Shown here: one piece after another, positions 24,797-35,345 of the stretch
How the letters are laid out: every line of letters begins with the position of its first letter
Numbering within the stretch: position 1 is the first letter of the stretch
Assembly (NCBI GenBank): GCA_016271365.2
Contig: CM057452.1
Coordinates: 827,110,001-827,174,000, forward strand
Direction: 5' to 3'
DNA: 64,000 nt
Origin: Neoceratodus forsteri
Taxonomy: Eukaryota > Chordata > Ceratodontiformes > Ceratodontidae
Translations under genes and position numbers: made by a program
Notes under the pieces: model-generated
Database searches by the model: none
What the model saw: only the letters and a program-made list of their open reading frames with translations
Told to the model about the DNA's origin: nothing

Positions 24797-25067
24797 AAAA
24801 TCACATTCTGTAAGTATAATTCTTCTGGGGCTACATCAGTTCCTGTAGCCTTGTTTCTATATTATGCAGGAATAACATGCTTGACCTAATATAACTGGAA
24901 TTGAGTCCACATTTCCTCGTTTGCAGTCTTATTACAAAGAGATGTGATCTTCAGACATTCTTTTTGAACAATATGAGTTTCATTAATTTTATAAACCTTC
25001 TTAAAATGCTGTATCCAGTCCACAACTGAATTAATACTTGGTATATGATATTGTCTGTCTGTATCAT

Positions 25068-25616
25068 AGAAACATAGAAACATAGAAGTTGACGGCAGAT
25101 AAGGACCGCAAGGCCCATCCAGTCTGCCCATTTCTTTTCTACCTTATAAATGTGCCATCGGCCTTGCTCTGTCAGTGACCTATCTATTCATAGTCATTTG
25201 TATTGCTCCCCTGATGCCTATCCCATGCCTGTTTGAAGCCCTGCACTGTATTCATAGCCACCACTTCTTGTGGTAAGCCATTCCATGCATCTACCACCCT
25301 TTCTGTGAAAAAGAATTTCACATTCCCCTTAATCGGCCTCCCTCTAATCTCATGCTGTGTCCTCTTGTCCTGCTATTTTTCTTATATTTAAACATGTTAG
25401 ACTCCTTTCACCTTGTTTATGCCCTTAAGGTGTTTAAATGTCTCGATCATATCACCTCTCTCCCTCTCACGATCATATCACCTCTCTCCCTCCTTTGCTC
25501 AAGGGTATACATATTGAGCTCCGTTAATCTGTCCTTATATGTCTTCTGATGCAGTCCCTGCACCATTTTGGTTGCCCTTCTCTGGACTGCCTCAATTTGG
25601 TTAATGTCCTTGTAGC
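25068..25616 (-). mobile_element. CR1 fragment, 3' end and C-terminus
   Basis: It starts with CATAGAAACATAGAAACATA, the CR1 terminal repeat in antisense, then the GACGGCAGATAAGGACCGCA 3' UTR block. The ORF2 C-terminus follows (EGQPKWCRDCI, then TELNMYTLEQRRERGDMI). A 27-28-base stretch around CGATCATATCACCTCTCTCC is tandemly duplicated at 25442-25496. At about 25616 the CR1 stops and a segment copied from the Harbinger element begins. Confidence 0.8.
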
Positions 25617-25738
25617 ACAACCAGGGATGCGCAGGGACGGGGACAAGATGCAGGGGTGCACCACCCATGGAAGCCATGGGTGGAGGGGCATGCAGCAGGC
25701 CAGACAGCACCCCCCCTGCACCCTGTGAACTGCACAAT
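25611..25738. repeat. Copy of a Harbinger internal segment
   Basis: This stretch, from GTAGCACAACCAG to CCCTGTGAACTGCACAA, is nearly identical to 26453-26576 inside the large Harbinger element, with only a handful of differences. It lies about 840 bases outside the element's left end, joined directly to the truncated CR1. Whether it is filler DNA from a repair event or a relic of another Harbinger copy is not resolved. Confidence 0.8.
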
Positions 25739-26212
25739 CATAGAACCCATACACTAAAAGAGTCAAAAATGCAACACTGTTTTTAATGTGTATTGCATCT
25801 TGTAATTGATCCCATGTTGATTGTTTATATTATCTATTCTTTGTTGATGTCACATGCCTAAACTCAGTTTAAGATTTTTCAATAATTTTTTTAACTATTA
25901 TATTATTATTTTTAACAGATATTTTTCCAGCCTTAGTAATATATTGTTTTTAATATTCTTATAGGTTTTACTGTATCATGGGCATGCTTTATCAGGTTTA
26001 ATATCCCTTGCATTCTGATCCTATGTGGTTAAATTTGTTACTATGCTTCCAATTATTTTGAAAAAACGTTCCAAAACAGTTAATGTCTCCTTATATACGT
26101 CAGTCATTTGTGATTGCTCCAAATCTAGTTTAAACTATACAATGGAATCAGAATTAATAACTTCTTCTAGCTTATAAACAGAGTACTTGTTCCATTTGAT
26201 CCTTTTAATGTA

Positions 26213-27800
26213 TAGAGGGTGGGATTTTCAGACTGCACCACAAAGAAGCATAATAGCAGGAGCAGGCGCAAGTGCAGTGCGCCACTGCAAAACACACGCG
26301 ATATTCAAACACAGAGCAGGCCAAGGTGCGCTTGAGCAAAACAGCTGAATATCGCACCAACTGTGCCATGGCGCAACTAGATATGTGCAGTGGAGGAAGG
26401 CCAATGCGCAGTAGCACAATCAGGGATGCGCAGTGGAGCAGGTTAGGTGCACAGTAGCACAACCAGAGATGCGCAAGGACGGGGACAAGATGCAGGGGTG
26501 CACCACCCATGGAAGCCATGGTGGAGGGGCATGCAGCAGGCCAGACAGCACCCCTGCACCCTGTGAACTGCACAACCAGTGGTGAGCTGGATGGACCATC
26601 AGCCCATGAACACCAGCACCGAATCCACAGCCAGGGCACGGTGCCCCAGCACACCATCCTGGCAAGCAGTGATCACAACACAAGGAGGGCGGCCACCCAA
26701 TGCCACCTCATCCCACCAATGCAGAGCACACCTGTACAGCGATCCCCAGATACCCAGTCCAGGAGCAGCGCCCAACAGTGCATGGCACCGAATGCATGCC
26801 ACCACCCCAACCATGACAATGCAACCCTGTGCACCATGGAGACATGCATGGCAGCCTCACTGTGAGCACCCCGCAGTGGGCGGCACCAGCCACTGATGCA
26901 ACAACTGCAGACACAATGCCACCCTGCATGGCCCACCCATGGTATAGCAGAGAGGTCGACCCTTTGTCAGTACCCAGGGGACCCCGCATGCGACAAGGCC
27001 TGCCCTGGATCCCACCACCAGTGGGACAGCACCCCACACACCCACCCATGCACACACCCTGTCCCAGAAATGGCCTCAACAGACAGCACAGCCACCCACT
27101 GTGGTGCATGGAGGTATGCGCCACATAGGCTGTGACACAGGGCATGGACAAACACCCACCCTGACCCAAGGGCACCCCAACACAGGGCCACAATAGTGGG
27201 GCAACAAATGCCACTGGCGTGTGTCCACTAATGCTGTGTACCCACGACCTGCACCCCACCATGGCACAGGTGAACCAGCCATCCTGCGCATGCACCATGA
27301 AGCCATCTGCCACCAGCATGTGGCCAGAGCACAAGTGACAGATATCAGAACACAGACACTGCAACAGACACCAGCAACAGCATGGAGGGGGGACAACAAC
27401 AGCATAGCTCACAGTGTCACCTGAGGCAGACGTGCAACAAACCGGTGACAGGAGGCAAGCCACCACTGTTTCATGCCCAGTGGGTTGGCGGCATAGACAG
27501 CCACCAATGACATGTCAGCAGACCGTGTGTACCACAGACATGCAAGGGGGCCAGCTACACGGGCCATGGACATACTGACATTGGGCACCAGGGACACAAC
27601 GTATGCACCAGGGACCACTGCACACAGGCATCCAGTGCACAGGGAACAACACACATACCACAGACGGGGACTGAGTCCCCCCACCCACACCATAAGCGGG
27701 TTCCTGCCAGACACACACACGGCCAGGCCTGCACCACCCCCAATGCCATGCACACTACTGCAGCCAAGCACCATATGCCTGCTGCAAATCGGAGACCACC
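26213..27800. other. Harbinger left non-coding region
   Basis: About 1.6 kb of CA- and C-rich DNA with no convincing exon. Long open frames on both strands (for example 26708-27466 minus) carry no family motif and follow from composition. Subterminal motifs lie at 26298 and 26344. Near 27825 the minus strand has a TTTTAATACAC segment that could serve as a weak poly(A) signal for the gene ending at 28056. Confidence 0.45.
26298..26357. promoter_or_regulatory. Left subterminal GATATTCAG motifs
   Basis: GCGATATTCAAAC at 26298 and the inverted GCTGAATATCGCAC at 26344 face each other within 145 bases of the left end. The second is identical over 14 bases to 33918-33931 near the right end. They are candidate binding sites for the element's Myb-like protein or transposase. 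Confidence 0.55.
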
Positions 27801-28055
27801 ACAGTTGTCATAACAAACAAGTGTGTATTAAAAGGGTGAACTGTACAAATGTCACAACAAACAAAACTATGCACAAAGTGGGGGGGAGCCACAAAACAAG
27901 TGGGGGTGGGCATGGGGCAAGAGTGTACATCAGGGATTGGGATGAAGGGGTGTGCGGGTAAGTCCGGGGGGGAGGGATGCACAACATGTGCGATGCAGAG
28001 CCTAATAGCGACCCCTCTCCCCACTACGGTCCCTGTGGTGCCTCCTGTGCCTCCT

Positions 28056-29198
28056 TCAGTCTCCTCTATCGATTCTCTGGAGCAGCTCCAGAGTAGCCCT
28101 GGACAGCTGCAGAAGCTCCTGTACATTCCACTCAAGGGCAATCCAGCATTGTCCACCTAGGACAAGACAGCAGTCAGTACGCGTGACTGGCCAGACCCCT
28201 GCAACCCACCCAATGTGCACAGTATACAGCCGTAGGCCACGCCTCTGTGATGGCATGTGACCACCCATAGTGTCCATACTCACAAGACCCGCCTACCCAG
28301 GCACCCATAGCCATGAGGAGCACTGCACACACCCACCACCCATGTCCTGCGCAGCACCAATGTGGCTGTACAATGACATGGCTATGCAGTGTGAAGGCAG
28401 TGGCACAGCCATGGACCCATTGCACACACAGCCCTCCGGCGACACCCACCCACACATGCAGTGCCACAGGACAGTGCTGAGTGCCCCATGTGGTGTGCAC
28501 GGCAGTGGGGCCAAGTGCGGGTGGCCACACTCCACCACCACCCCTGCGACCCAGCATGCACAGATGTAAGGGGAAACACAGCATTCACCTGCATCCTGGC
28601 CAGCAGGGTGCTGCTGTCCCAAGGCCCCACCAACATGGCCTGGCTGCAACTGCACTGCACCCACTCCAGCCTGCTCTTCCTGTTCCTGGGCCAAACGTGC
28701 CCTTCGGCACTCCTCCGGGCCTAGGGTGCAAACATGGAGGGGGAAACATCAGTACAGGTTAGTAACAAAGCCCCCCCGGTGTGTGCATGTCCGCACAGCC
28801 CAGTCATGAAGCACCCCCACCCCCACACCCCACTAGACAGCTCCCACCCCCCTTCAGCGTGGCCTTATGCACACCGCGATACTAGGACAGATGGACAATA
28901 TAAGTGATGGGATGGAGCACCTGGCCATGGCATGGCGCCCTGCCTGGCGCAGTGAATGCAGACACCCCAGGTGGTCAGGGTCCTGTCACTGGAGGTCGCC
29001 ATAGCGGTGGCGACACTGCTCCACTGACTGGATAATCCCAGTCACCTCCTCCAGACCCTTTGAGACCTCCTGCCACACAGCAGTCCGTGGCCTGTGGAGG
29101 GGTTCCTGCCCAAAGAGGGTACCAGTATGTGGCTCCACCAGGGCCACCAAGTTTGACAATTCAATGGCGCTCCAGACCTGCGCTCTGGTTCTCGGCAT
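28056..29198 (-). CDS. Harbinger Myb/SANT-like protein, minus-strand gene
   Basis: The gene starts MPRTRAQVWS at 29198. Residues 7-70 form a Myb/SANT-like helix-turn-helix with tryptophans at 9 and 42 and the EQCRHRYGDL end of a third helix. A downstream exon at 28589-28720 (acceptor CACCCTAG, donor GTGAATG) encodes PEECRRARLAQEQEEQAG, a charged probable coiled coil. It splices in frame to a last exon at 28056-28156 (acceptor GTCCTAG) encoding EWNVQELLQLSRATLELLQR and a stop. The first junction is unclear: exon 1 meets a TGA right after GDLQ, and no donor before it keeps phase, so a frameshift or a lost donor is likely. In Harbinger elements the Myb-like partner binds DNA and brings the transposase to the nucleus and transposon ends; I infer that role here. 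It is probably no longer functional. Confidence 0.6.
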
Positions 29199-29710
29199 TT
29201 TGCTGTTCAAACCACAAACAAAATGGCGCTCTGTAGTGCACGTGTCCCACATGCAGAGGCAGCACAGTACTGCGCTGCCAGTCCCTATCGTGCTGTCACC
29301 GGACTGTGCGGTAGGGGTGCAACCATGCGGATGCATGGTGCCTAGGGGGCAAAGGTCAACCACAGGGTCAAGGGTCTGTCTGCGCACAGTGCACCACAGC
29401 ACTATTGGGACGCCCTGCATGTAGCATGGTAGGGTGCTTGAGTGTGACACCCTGCAGTGGCCTACCATGCTGTGGCGCCATGGTGCCCATGGTGTACCAA
29501 GGCACAAGTGCCACATGGGCAAACAGCGCACTAGCACCACAGGCACAGTGGTGGCCATGCCCTGCACTGCCTCCCATGCACAAAAAGTCAGCAGAGCTGC
29601 ACGAGTCGGCGTCAACACCCCAGGCATGCACCGTGCGGTGCCGATTGCTCACATCACAGTGCTGCACCATAGCCTGAGCACACTTGCCTACATTGTGCAA
29701 GGCACAACAG

Positions 29711-29827
29711 CACGATATTCAGCCAGCTTATGCAAATCAGCTCATTAGCCATTCCACGGCACATCCACTGCATTAGCATCCACTTACAGTTGCTCCTGCC
29801 CTCATTTGCATGCGTTGCGCTATATAA
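29711..29827 (+). promoter_or_regulatory. Putative promoter of the plus-strand Myb-like gene
   Basis: A TATATAA box lies at 29821-29827. Upstream are an ATTTGCAT octamer (29804-29811), an ATGCAAAT octamer (29732-29739), and a CACGATATTCAGC motif (29711-29723) that also occurs near both transposon ends. The region lies between two divergent Myb-like genes. No TATA box is apparent for the minus-strand gene. The assignment is from sequence only. Confidence 0.6.
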
Positions 29828-29897
29828 ATGCGACATGGGGCTGCAGAGGCCATGGTTAGGTATTACAGTGCATTGTGGTGAGTTGCATGCTGTTGGG

Positions 29898-30775
29898 ATG
29901 TGGGGACTGTGGTTTGGAGGGCTGTATTGGACTGCACAATCCAAGGTAACACCTGTCATTCCCACAGGTGCACGCAAGACCGAGAGTGAGGAAGAGGAGG
30001 AACAGGGAAGGGAGAGAAGGAGGAGGCCCAATTTCACCAGGGCTGAATCTGATGCCCTGTTTGAGGCGTATCTGGGCAAGGAACCACTGCTTAGCGGACA
30101 GCGGGGAATGCCACAGGCCCGTGCTGTGGCGTGGGATGAGGTGGCACGTGCCATGAACCAGCATGGCAGCCACCAGTGGTCCATGCAAGAGTACAAGAAG
30201 AAGGTAGGCACAGACAGGAGGCGGATCAAGGACAAGGCGACTGTCATCAGGGCTGCACATGCTGCCATCATTGGGGGCCAGCCGGATGTTCCCAGCCTGA
30301 TGCCAAAGGAGGTGTGGGTGGCCAGCAGCATGCAGCATAGTGCCATAGAGGGCATTCCTGGTGGTGGCTTCCAGACAGGTGGCAGCCCATCACTGCATGG
30401 TAGGTCCTGTGCTGTCAGTGTGTGAGTGGTGGAGGGCATGCACAGGGCAAAGCGGAGTCACTGACGCTAATGTGTTCCCTTACAGCTCCTGAGCATCTAC
30501 ATGGGGCAGCGGTGGTGGGTGTGTCCACTGAAGGGGAGGCCCTGGACACAGAGGATCACCCATCCACCTCCACAGGTGTCCGAGGGACCAGCCAAGTGCA
30601 TACCTGCATGTCTGTCCAGACTGATGTGGGTGGTGCGGGTGCAGGCAAGGCCCTGCCTGTGTCCCAGTGTGACATTGCCCATGGTCTGCAGCATGCTGGG
30701 ACACAGATTGGGGCCAGATTCAGCACCAATGATGATGGACCACACATCCCAGACAGTGATACATGTGGGACATAG
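29898..30775 (+). CDS. Harbinger Myb/SANT-like protein, plus-strand gene, intact
   Basis: Two exons (29898-30399 and 30486-30775) join in frame across an 86-base intron with GTAGGT donor and TTCCCTTACAG acceptor, giving about 263 residues and no internal stop. Residues 25-43 are an acidic run followed by four arginines, a possible nuclear localisation signal. Residues 44-115 are a Myb/SANT-like domain resembling those of NAIF1 and TSNARE1, which derive from Harbinger: PNFTRAESDALFEAYLGK, then W79 and W94, and a basic third helix YKKKVGTDRRRIKDKA. The C-terminal half is low complexity (Gly, Ser, Thr) with no named domain. The start at 29898 is the first in-frame ATG downstream of the expected cap site; an ATG at 29835 is too close to the TATA box. 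Coiled-coil-like text at 31130-31420 (EMARQWVDVTAAIDRKT) may be a lost third exon. The role as DNA-binding partner of the transposase is inferred. Confidence 0.7.
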
Positions 30776-31429
30776 GATGGTCCCACAGCAGGCAACTGCA
30801 CGGGCGTTACTGAGGGTGATGCCGCCATGGCTGCTGCGTAACAACCCAGTCCAAGCCTGTGCCTGTATGCCCCAGTGGAGCAGCACTGGTGTGCATCTAG
30901 GGTGGTGGGGCTGTTGCGGCTGCTGTGGCAGTGCCGGTAAGCCCTGGCGATCGGCAGCTGGAGGAGCAGCACCAGCAGTCGGCCAATGGCAAACGGGAGG
31001 ACAATGTCGGGGTGGTGGCAGTGCACCGCTGTGGATATGCACCTGCATGGCTCTGGTGTGCAGTGCCCAACATCAAGGGTGCTGGCCAGCACAGCCAGGA
31101 ACACCATGAGGGACAGCATGCCGGACAAGCGGACGACCCTGGACGAACACAGCCATCTTCTCGAGGCGCCACTGATCAGCAGATGCGGCTTGGACGGCAG
31201 TGGATGCACTCAGTGCGGTTCTGTGCCAGGCAGACGAGAGTGGCACATCAGGGACCACGGATTTCTCCTGGCAGAGATGGCCCGGCAGTGGGTGGATGTG
31301 ACCGCTGCCATTGACAGGAAGACCACTGCATTGACAACTGTCATGGCTACACTGGGCACCCAGTTCGGTGCCCAGCCACTGCAGACACTGCACAGTGTCA
31401 TGTCCACCCCCATTCCCAGCACCATGCAA

Positions 31430-32205
31430 CACCTGCTATGTCAACACTGGGTTTGGCTGTGGGCATACCGAGCATGCCTGACGCAGGCATGTTCAGTGGG
31501 CTGCAGACCCCTGCACAAACATGGTCATGTTCACGCAGTGTCACCCTGGGAGACCGCCGGTGCCAAACCAAGAGGTCACTGGTCAGCCTGGCACAGCTGG
31601 CAGGTCTTGGCAGGCTGCCCATGCATCCATGGCAGCCGTGGTACTGTGCCACGTGATCGACCTATCTCCCACCATGGCCACTGTCTGCCACTGCCCCATG
31701 TGCTCTGTGGTGTGCATTGTGTGATGCACAGGTGGGGTACATGGCCCTGCACACACACACAGTCGCTGTGCACACCCTCCCAGCTGCTGGCCACTGTGGC
31801 ATGTGCATGATGATGCCTGAGTTGCACTGTCCGCCAGTATGCAATGGTGCCCAGCGTCTGAGGCACGCACAGTGACGGCCACTGGGCATGATCGTGTGTG
31901 GTCCTGTGTGGCAGTGGGGGTGGCTGTTGGGGTTGGCGTCCCATTTTCCCTTGTGCATGTGTTGTGGTGTGTATACATGTGTGTGTGCACGTAGTGTTCG
32001 GCCCTGCCCATCCCGCCGCCATATGTGGTTCCTCACACAGACCCATTCCTTTACCACCATCTGCCCCTGGTGTCCTGCCCTGCCTTTCTGTGGGCTGTGT
32101 CCTTGCTCTTGGTGGTTGCGCATGGCCCCGTGACCTACCTGTGTTGTCCGAAGTGCTCCTCTGTACCAGTGTCCCGGTGCAGTTGTGCAATCTGAATCAG
32201 CCAGG
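31430..32205. other. Harbinger region between the convergent genes
   Basis: G+C-rich DNA between the end of the plus-strand Myb-like gene and the end of the minus-strand transposase gene. It contains a TG/CA-rich stretch near 31960-31990. No exon can be supported. Confidence 0.4.
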
Positions 32206-32209
32206 GGTC

Positions 32210-33397
32210 TCATCGCCCAGGTGGCGGCTGCCCTTCACCAGCTGGACAGGTGTCCTTATCGTCCCCACTGCTGTCCCCCTCTTTGACCTCTATGGCTATC
32301 CCATAGTTGGTGGCCATGTTGTGCAGGATACAGCAGGCCAGGAATAGCCCACAGGCCTTTGAGGGGCTGTACTGTAGAGCACCGCCTGATATGTCCAGGC
32401 ACTGGAACTGTGCCTTCAGCAGCCCGAACACCCACTCAATGACATTCCATGTTGTGGCGTGTGCCTCATTGTACCGTAGCTGCGATGGGGTCGTGGGGCG
32501 CCAGTATGGTGTGAGCAGCCAGGGCCATAGCTGTCACCTGTGTGTAGAGGGTGGACATTAGAATAGTGGTCTGAGTCGCTCTGCCATGGGCCAACATGGC
32601 CTGTACCCAAGGCACCTCTGACATGCACCCCCCCACATCTGCTCACGTTGTCTTACATGATATGCATACTCACCTACTAGATGGCTGGTGGGGATGTCCC
32701 CACTGTCAAACCTGTGGCACAGTGCAGACTGGTGCCAGATGAAGGCATTGTGTGTTCCACCAGAGTGCGTAGCACAGACATTGGTTATGCAACCTCTGGC
32801 ATCGCACACCACCTGACAGTTTATGTTTGGGTACCCCTTGTGGTTAATGTATGCTGAACCCTCTGGGCCAGGTGGCATGCGGATGTCTGCATGGGTGCAA
32901 TCAATGGCCCCAAGCATGCCAGGCAACCGTGCTACCCTGTGGAACTCCTGTATGTGTGCTATGTGCTCCGCCTGTGTGCTGGGGAAATGGATGTACTCCG
33001 CAGCATGTGGCAACAGTGCACTGAGGAATTGTGTGAGTAGGCATGGCGCGACCAACTGGGTAATGCCTGTCGTGTCCCCTGTTGGTCTCTGGAAGGTGCC
33101 TGTTGCGAACAGGCACATGACAGTTGTCACCTTCATCTCCACTGACAGAGCATGGCTCTGTCATGTGGCTGCCTGCATCTCATCACTGCACAGCTCACAG
33201 AGCTGCCTCAGTATCACCTGGTTCAGGCGGTACCGGCCCACAATCTCTGTGTCAGAGTACTGTATGAAGCTGGTGCAGGCTCAGTACTGCCTGTTCTGGG
33301 TGTACCGCAGACAGACCCTTCCATGGCCGTGCCTCCCTGCTGCCTGCCTTCTCACACCCCTCATTACCGCCTCCATCTGGAAGGTGGTGCTGGCCAT
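32210..33397 (-). pseudogene. HARBI1-like Harbinger DDE transposase
   Basis: Exon 1 (33397 to 32674) starts MASTTFQMEAVMRGVRRQAA and contains YSDTEIVGRYRLNQVILRQL, MCLFATGTFQRPTGD, a GAIDCTHADIRMP segment with the first catalytic aspartate, NHKGYPNINCQVVCDA, and SGGTHNAFIWHQSAL. An intron of 136 bases (32538-32673, GTGAGT donor, TACACACAG acceptor) splits the second aspartate motif, giving LVG/DS. Exon 2 has RYNEAHATTWNVIEWVFGLL with the catalytic glutamate, then DISGGALQYSPSKAC and CCILHNMA before a stop at 32210. All three DDE residues are present. Stops at 33281 and 33161 and a one-base deletion just after the second aspartate disable it. The enzyme would cut and paste the element with the help of the Myb-like partner. 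Confidence 0.85.
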
Positions 33398-33806
33398 GTC
33401 CCTGGCTGGTGTCCCCCCCTCGGTGGCTGTTGTCCTGTTCCCCCCGCTGTCTGTTCCTGGTGCTCCCCTGCACCGGGTTCACTCCGCTGTTTGCCTGTGG
33501 CTTGTCCTCTGCCTTCTGCCACTGCCCTCAGTCCACCGTGGCACTCTCACGCCTCTTTTCTGCACACTGGTATGGGCACACCCACTCCTACCCTCACTCT
33601 GGCACAGTTCTGGTGGGCCCTGTCCTGATCCTGCCCAGTCCTGCGCCCTGCTTCCTTTTTCTCCTCCCTGGCTCTCTGTCTCCATGCTCCCACCTGTGGT
33701 TTCCCTGTGGAGCGTTCTTCATCCCCTCTCTTGCTCCCTTTTATTTTGGCTCATTTCTGCTGTCGCGCAGCTTCCGCTTGCTCCACTATTGCACACATCG
33801 CATGCT

Positions 33807-33931
33807 GTTGAATATCACACTGTGCATGTTATTCATGGTTCCCCTCCTACGGTTGTGCATGCATTCATTACTGTTGCACTCTGGCACATTGCTTGTTGCG
33901 CTGCACATCCGCCTCCCGCTGAATATCGCAC
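33807..33931. promoter_or_regulatory. Right subterminal GATATTCAG motifs
   Basis: GTTGAATATCACAC (33807-33820) and GCTGAATATCGCAC (33918-33931) repeat the motif found at the left end; a third variant, CTGAATATCC, forms part of the terminal inverted repeat near 33990. Confidence 0.55.
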
Positions 33932-34889
33932 AATGGGTGAATTTCTGTACTTGCGTTGGCTCATCCCTGCTGCAAATGGTGCATCCACTCTGAATATCCT
34001 GCCCACAGTGTACATGTTACTATATGCATCTTTAATATACTGATGGTTTCACTTTGTACACCCTGTTGGCATTTTACTTTACAATATAAGGGGAAGTGGT
34101 CACTTTTCTAGACCTGTAATACTTTTAGATATTCTATTGCTAAAATGCATATACATCAACCATTCATAAATCTAAAAGCCTTCCTCCTATGCTGACTGTT
34201 AGTATTCTCACCTCTAAAATCCACTTTCACTCTGCCATGCAAGATTCTTAGCCCATGTTAGCAATATAATTAAGATCCTTCCTTTCTAGTAACTTTTATC
34301 AGAAGCACTCTAATAGAAATCCCACTATCCAGTCTGTTAATATTTTTCCATGGACTCTGCTGTCCTGGCATTCAAGTCTTCAGACACAGATATAACTGAC
34401 ATGGGATATTTATTCGTAATATCCAATATTGTTGAGGGGATGGATTTTAATACTTTTCAAAGGCACCAATTACTGCTTTCATGGCATACTACATTTATAA
34501 ACATAAATACTTTCTGATGGTAGACTCAGAAGATAACAAGAAACAATTGTGTATCTCCAAAGATGAATAAGCATGTCATATCAATAATGTCTTTATAAGA
34601 ATAGTTAGCTCACACATTGAGTAACCACATCTGTTTCTTATAACAGCTGGAACACTCTACTTTTTAAAACCTTCAGTATACGCATTATCCTGTTTATGAT
34701 CTCATGTTTCCTAAAATATAATGGTGCCATACTTTTGCATACTTTCAACCCACATATTATCTTCCAGTTTAGTTAAAATCCTTGCAATACTCCAGCTAAG
34801 TGCATCAATATGAGGGTTTGCCTACTGTACGCATTCATTCATAACTCATTCTGCAGCCAGCAATGGAAGTGACAGGAAGGATGCACTGG

Positions 34890-35345
34890 TCACAGACCGA
34901 GAATTGGGATGGAGGGGAAGCAGGGTGGTCAGTCATTACCTAAGACAATGGGGGTGCTTAGGAGGCCACTAGACCAACAGAAATATGAATGCATTTTCAG
35001 GGGAGGGGGATCGGGGGGGAGGTACCACTAGACTACCAGGTAATTTTTTTTATACTGGGATGGGGATCGGACATCAGAGGCGGGACTACTAAACTACCTG
35101 AAACTTTTCTTAATAAGGAGACCATGAATGGACATCGAGGAGGGGAGGGACCAGTAGCATACCTAGCAATTTGGTTTTTATACCAGGATGGGGATTAGGC
35201 ATTGGGGGGGGGGAGGGATGACTAGACTGCCAGGTCATTTCTTTATGAGTGGGAAGGTGGGAGGATATCACTAACACCAATGAATAAAGTTCATAAAATA
35301 AAACATGGGGATCAGAAGGTGGGAAGTGCCACTAGAGACCAGAGA
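34890..35345. repeat. Minisatellite with CCACTAGAC motif
   Basis: About six imperfect units of 60-80 bases repeat a block like GGATGGGGATCGG, a G-rich run, then CCACTAGACTACCAGG and a T-rich part. A related block appears at 48500-48810 with the same GTGCCACTAGAC landmark. No coding potential. Confidence 0.7.

Larger units (their letters stand above)
26213..34009. mobile_element. PIF/Harbinger transposon, 7.8 kb, three genes
   Basis: The left end reads GAGGGTGGGATTTTCAG from 26215. The right end reversed reads TGTGGGCAGGATATTCAG, an imperfect terminal inverted repeat. GTA lies on both sides (26210 and 34010) as a possible 3-base duplication. Inside are a HARBI1-like DDE transposase on the minus strand and two Myb/SANT-like genes on opposite strands. 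That matches the two-protein design known for Harbinger elements plus one extra Myb-like gene. The whole element is G+C-rich against AT-rich flanks. It interrupts LINE-I copy 2. Exact ends and the duplication are moderately supported; the coding content is well supported. Confidence 0.7.
16241..34830 (-). mobile_element. LINE-I copy 2, split by many later insertions
   Basis: LINE sequence is found in pieces at about 16241-16530, 17476-17908, 19081-19291, 22001-22540, 22878-23283, 24749-25067, 25739-26212 and 34010-34830, all minus strand and collinear. The first five align with copy 1. Further upstream come reverse transcriptase fingers (PKDWNIDTIVPLFKKG near 23260), an EELYLQNVIFW-type segment near 24800, a linker (DWIQHFKKVYKINE near 25000), and endonuclease-like text including EDLNARTAES near 34360, which resembles the GDxNAR motif. 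The upstream limit near 34830 is a guess. The copy is older than everything inserted in it. Confidence 0.6.

Noticed and set aside
26708..27466. Open minus-strand frame of about 250 codons
   Set aside because: Composition-driven (Cys, Trp, Gly, His rich) in CA-rich transposon DNA, with overlapping open frames on both strands and no motif.
32823..34043. Open plus-strand frame of about 400 codons
   Set aside because: Its first part lies antisense to the Harbinger transposase, and the rest is rich in Leu, Ser, Pro and Cys from composition. No domain is visible.
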